DNA from: Excoecaria cochinchinensis
Lineage: Eukaryota > Streptophyta > Magnoliopsida > Malpighiales > Euphorbiaceae
DNA length: 64,000 nucleotides
Assembly: GCA_947683425.1 (NCBI GenBank)
Contig: CANTUQ010000101.1
Span: 28,357,001 to 28,421,000 of the forward strand
Direction: 5' to 3'
Both the position numbers and the translations under genes were made by a program. Below are positions 59,881 through 64,000 of the stretch, in pieces. Within the stretch, counting starts at the first letter, position 1. The number at the start of each line of letters is the position of its first letter. The notes beneath the pieces are model-generated. The model saw only the letters and a list, made by a program, of their open reading frames with translations. It was not told where the DNA came from and did not search any database.

Positions 59881-60164
59881 TCGTCGTGGTTCGTATAAAG
59901 TGAGGAGCCGAAGTTCCTTTATCCCTTCATTCTAATGGGGCCTCTTATTTGTGGAGGTGTCTTGCTCGTATTCGGCCTAAAGTTCTACATGGTATTTTCT
60001 GGCTCTTGGGTGACGGTACTAGTGCTAGGCTCTGGACTGATAGATGGGCTGTTGGTGCTGAGCCTCTTCTTTTTAATATGGGACAGAATGTGAATACAGT
60101 GGACATGGATTTGCCGGTGAGTGATTACGTCTCTAATGGTGACATTGGGATTGGTCTTGTGTGA
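59881..60164 (+). pseudogene. L1-type LINE fragment (zinc-binding region near the RT C terminus)
   Basis: The translation contains WVQIRRGSYKVR, a stop pair, SYLWRCLARIRPKVLHGIFW, then LLGDGTSARLWTDRWAVGAEPL and a LPVSDYV motif. The SxxWR...GDGxxxxxWxDxW pattern is characteristic of the segment after reverse transcriptase in plant L1 LINEs. Two stop codons near 59935 show decay. Only this piece is present. Confidence 0.75.
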
Positions 60165-61854
60165 TGTTCATATTAATGGATTTCTGTTAATTAAACACAC
60201 TCAAGTCAGTATACTTATTGGCTGAAATGATATTTGAAAATTTTACGAGTATAGAGATCTTACCAACTGGAATTGAGACCTTTTAATTATATAGTACTGT
60301 ATAAAAGGAGTTAAAATATAATGTTAGGTAACCACTGATTAATAAAGTAACATCTATGAATTATAATTTATTATTCAATACTAGTAATATAAACTCAAAA
60401 TCTGTCCGAATTTAGGAGATTGAATTAAACAATTGGGTTATCGAAATCAATAGAATTTTATATCATTCATGTGATTAAAATCGAATTTTAGGGTGGTGGG
60501 CTTCTTCTCCCAACCACTTACTAAAATCATAATTTGTGGCAATTTTTTAGAGGTTATGATGGAGAGATTCAGCTCAATTTAATCATTTCTTCACGGTTAA
60601 AGATTTATTCTCAAACTAGTTATGATTTATTTAATCAATGAACTCTACTAACTTTTTGGAAGCATTTTCAATTTTTTTATTTTTTATTTTTTTAAGTGCT
60701 CAAAGGCCCCGTTTAATGCCAAATCGTTTATTTTGTATTTAAATTATAATAACCTTTTATTAATTATGATTCTATCAATTATTGACATCAAATTTTTTTA
60801 AAATAATAATAATAAATAAATAACTATTAGAATTTGAATGTTCTAATGAATTATTGAGTAAAGTTAATATGCTTGTATATGTATTAAACCTTTTATTTTC
60901 TTAATTCTTATTTTTACTAATTATTTTATTAACGGCATTAATTTTTGACTTCAATACTAGTAACATTTTTAACGCAATCTAATTAGAGTTATGGAAATGT
61001 TTATAGGAATTCTTTAACTTTTTTACTATTATAATTCTTTTTATCTATTTTTATTTTTAATGTGATCTAAAAAGAGCTGAATGGAATAAAAACATAAACC
61101 AGCAAGACAAAACTTTTATATTACTCCCTCCATTCTTTTATAATTGTCACTTTTGTCATTTTCACTAGAATTAAGAAATATTAATTAATCTTGAATTTAG
61201 AAAAAAATTGAGTAATTCAATACATACTGAGTAATTTAATGTAAAAAAATGAATCTAAAATAAAAATTGAATTGGAAAGAGAAAATTAAATTGTATTGCA
61301 AATTTAAAAGTGACAGATAAATATAATTTGAATTTTACTAAAAAGTGACAGATAATAAAAAACGGAGGGAATATTAATTATTATTTTAATTTTGAGTTCA
61401 TGAAATTAATAGCAAGATGCAATTTTACAATATAATTAAAAGAACTAAACTCTTCATTTTAAAAATTTGGAAATAAACAATTTGAGTTATTAAATTAAAA
61501 TTTCAAAGCAAGTTATTTCATAATTTAAATTTTTATGAAAACCTTAATAACAGAAAATGGCAAAGTGGAAGAACTAATTAAAGGCGCCCACTTTTATTAC
61601 CCACTCCCACCAATTTGAATTTTCACATCCACCCTATTTCCCCTTCTCCTCAGCTTCATGTAGGGTTTGTTACTTTTTTTTTTTTTTAATCAAATAGTAC
61701 AATCAAAATCAGCTAGTAAAAATCCTTCATTTTCGAAATTCTCCATGGCATTGTGATTTGGAATCATTAAATTTTTGAATTTTCGGGAAAATTCGAGTTT
61801 TAACTGCTCGATTTTCTTGGAAAAATATTTTAATTCGGGGACCGGAGATTCTAA
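60165..61854. other. Intergenic DNA and NEDD1 promoter
   Basis: 60165-61130 is AT-rich with nothing recognised. A Stowaway-like MITE sits at 61134-61371. 61560-61854 is the presumed promoter and 5' untranslated region of NEDD1, pyrimidine-rich near 61610-61690. Confidence 0.45.
61134..61371. mobile_element. Stowaway-like MITE (Tc1/mariner type) with TA duplication
   Basis: Left end CTCCCTCCATTCTTTTATAA, right end ATAAAAAACGGAGGGAA, with TA on both sides (61132-61133 and 61372-61373). Interior repeats of AAAGTGACAGATAA. 238 bp, non-coding, about 480 bp upstream of the NEDD1 start codon. Confidence 0.85.
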
Positions 61855-64000
61855 ATGATGAACTTGGCGGATCCATCAATGGGGCTTCTGGCGGCTAGCG
61901 GAGGCGATACAGTGAAGCTTTTCGATGTATCAGGAGAGGCAGGAGATCGTTGCGTCTTGAGCTATACTCCATCTCCGGGTTGCCTGGTTAACTCAGTCAA
62001 GTGGAACCATACTAGTCAGTCACTTACCGTTTACTGTATCTTCATCTGTTTTGAAAATTTGTCGTCTTTTATGGTTTAGACGTTTTGCTTGCTCAATTTT
62101 TGTGAATGGGTGTATTTTCTTTACTTTCATGGAATAAGCACATCTAAGTTTTTTTTATATTCTTTAGGATTTAATTTGTTGCTGAGAAAGTTGAAAGTGT
62201 TGGAAATTATTGGTTAAACTTTGTGGGGTTAATTGAATTAGGCTTAGTTGGGTGCATATTTTAATTTTTTCTTTCTTATTCTATGTTTATTTCCAAAAGA
62301 TTTTGCTTGGCAATCCGAGATTGATTCCTGTCCTGGTTTAATCTTTTGCAGATTTGGTTGTGGCTAGTGCTGGGGAAGATAAGAAGATATCTCTGTGGCG
62401 GAAAAATGGGCAAAGCATGGGAACTATTCCAGTTGCTGGGACAGATAGTGGTGACAGCATTGAGGTGATTCTCTTTTGAGTTTATTTTGTCTTTGATTTT
62501 AGAAATACATGATTTAATGCTTGAAATGGTGATATAAAATTTGTTTTGGGTTCAGAAATTGCTCATAACAACTACAGATTTTATACAGTTTAGTGTAACT
62601 TTACTTCGTCTTCATTTAGAAACAACAATTTATAAAGCATGTACGCGAGCCAACTCGTGATATAAAAACTCATGCAAATTTGATCCCTTAAGTTCCGATT
62701 GAGAATTGTGTAATTGGCCATCCTTAAACCTGGTGGGATGATGATTTAAACATTCATTTCTTTTGTCTATTCTCTATGAGTGCTCTGATTAAGACTCAAA
62801 GAAAGTTCATAGTTGAAAAAACTGTACATGCTTTAAATTTGGGGGATTATACCTGTTTGGATCTGAATAAAGAACCTTGTAATCTAAGATCAAAGAATTC
62901 AAACTTTTCTCCAAATTTTTTTTTCATGGTTATTGTTATATTTCCAATTAGGTTTCCTAGCATGCTTGGCTCTTTGCCTTATTTCATACTCTCAAGAAAT
63001 GAGCTTTATTAGTTAAATGCATTTGATTCTGGATTTTGTGATTTGCAGGAATCTATATCTGCTATTAGCTTTAGTAACAAAGGATCCAGATATATATGCT
63101 CAGGGGGTAGTGGTCAAGTGGTAAGAATATGGGATCTACAGAGGAAACGATGTATTAAATGGTTGAAGGGCCATACAAATACAATAACAGGTGTTTTATA
63201 CAATTGCAAAGACGAGCATTTGGCCTCCATAAGTCTAAATGGAGATCTTATTCTTCACAACCTTGCATCTGGTGCCAGGGCAGCAGAACTCAAGGACCCC
63301 AATGAACAGGTTGTTTAGTTTCTTGTATTTCCATACTGCCATTCTTGTCCTTATTGCTTAGGCTTTATGAACTGTGTTACTGTGTGCTAATTGTTCCTCT
63401 GTTTGACTTCAAGACCAGGTATTACGGGTGCTTGACTATTCACGGATTAGCCGGCACCTCTTGGTGACTGCAGGTGATGATGGGACTGTGCATTTGTGGG
63501 ATACAACCGGTCGCAGCCCAAAGGTTTTATGCTTGAATGCTGATACATTTATAAAAGTCCCAAGCACTTCATATGCTTTAATAAAAGTTTGGTACTTGAA
63601 TTGGAACTTTCGTATCTAATGAAGCTTACATCATGTTAAGGATACCCGGGCTTAGATTGTAAATATTTCACTGGAAAGTCACTTCAGTGTCATGTTATTG
63701 CTACTTAAATGCTAACATATCTAGAAATATATATGTTGAGGGCATAAAATATGAGTAGAACAAAGGGAAATTCTTACTTGGCTTCTACTTTTATGTATTA
63801 ATCCATAAGCTGTTGATGTTATAGTGGAAGAGTTTTCTGATCCGAGCATTCTTATTTATTCAGAATTACTAAGGCACATTGTTATTAATCTTGATATGTT
63901 ATGGTTATTTTTTGTTTCTGTTTTTTGTTTATGACTTTTCTATTTAAATCTTAGTATCTTATAGACAAATGACAACGACAACGACATTCCCTTTTCACAG
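61855..64000 (+). CDS. NEDD1: NEDD1-like WD40 protein, 5' half; runs off the right edge
   Basis: Exons 61855-62014, 62352-62464, 63049-63309 and 63419-63523 give 213 in-frame codons. The start MMNLADPSMGLLAASGGDTV and blocks VNSVKWNHTNLVVASAGEDK, RYICSGGSGQVVRIWDLQRK, GHTNTITGVLYNCKDEHLAS, HLLVTAGDDGTVHLWDTTGR closely resemble plant NEDD1. Several WD40 blades are visible. NEDD1 brings the gamma-tubulin ring complex to spindle and phragmoplast microtubules and is needed for organised acentrosomal spindles and cytokinesis. The last bases, TTCCCTTTTCACAG, form an acceptor exactly at the window end, so the next exon should begin at base 64001. All visible borders are GT-AG. The first ATG is taken as start; the second Met codon follows at once. 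Confidence 0.95.

Overview
This is a plant nuclear window, almost certainly from a eudicot. The evidence is intron-rich genes with GT-AG splice sites, AT-rich intergenic DNA, plant-specific families (DA1-related ubiquitin-binding LIM peptidase, TPS-b monoterpene synthase) and a dense layer of plant transposons (Tork and Tat/Tekay LTR elements, MULEs, CACTA, hAT and Stowaway MITEs). I did not try to name the species.

Layout. 1-12016 is retrotransposon debris. It holds the 3' end of a Tork-like copia element with its LTR (1-2457). Next comes a reverse-strand composite (3034-12016) made of a Tat-lineage gypsy 3' LTR, an antisense accessory gene, gypsy pol, and then the 5' end and LTR of an unrelated copia element. 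13182-15620 is an inverted dimer of a foldback MULE flanked by a 9-bp target duplication. 16003-29034 holds a tandem pair of DAR2-like genes on the minus strand. The proximal copy (17480-21063) is dead: it has a premature stop in the LIM region and a lost zinc ligand. The distal copy (23890-29034) is intact with 12 exons. A Pack-MULE carrying an HSP90 fragment (16214-17070) sits in one copy only. 29035-35729 is AT-rich intergenic DNA with MITE-derived tandem repeats. 35730-37551 is an intact type-1 protein phosphatase (TOPP) gene on the plus strand.

39402-44592 is a seven-exon monoterpene synthase gene on the minus strand. It is open and correctly spliced on paper but is split in exon 1 by a 2.3-kb MULE with a perfect 9-bp target duplication. 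46096-49088 is a CACTA element, cut by a Tekay chromovirus whose 2.5-kb LTR holds a five-unit hairpin array. An LTR-like inverted repeat follows (53146-53614), then a larger degraded MULE (to 59273) with a transposase and an opposing plant-mobile-domain-like tail. A LINE fragment and a Stowaway MITE come next, and then the 5' half of NEDD1 (61855 to the right edge).

The clearest host biology is the loss of two genes by visible lesions (terpene synthase by insertion, DAR2 copy by point changes). The clearest mobile-element biology is a set of MULEs whose ends are built from runs of short GC-rich hairpins. Coordinates of exons come from reading splice sites and frame by eye; no alignment was run.
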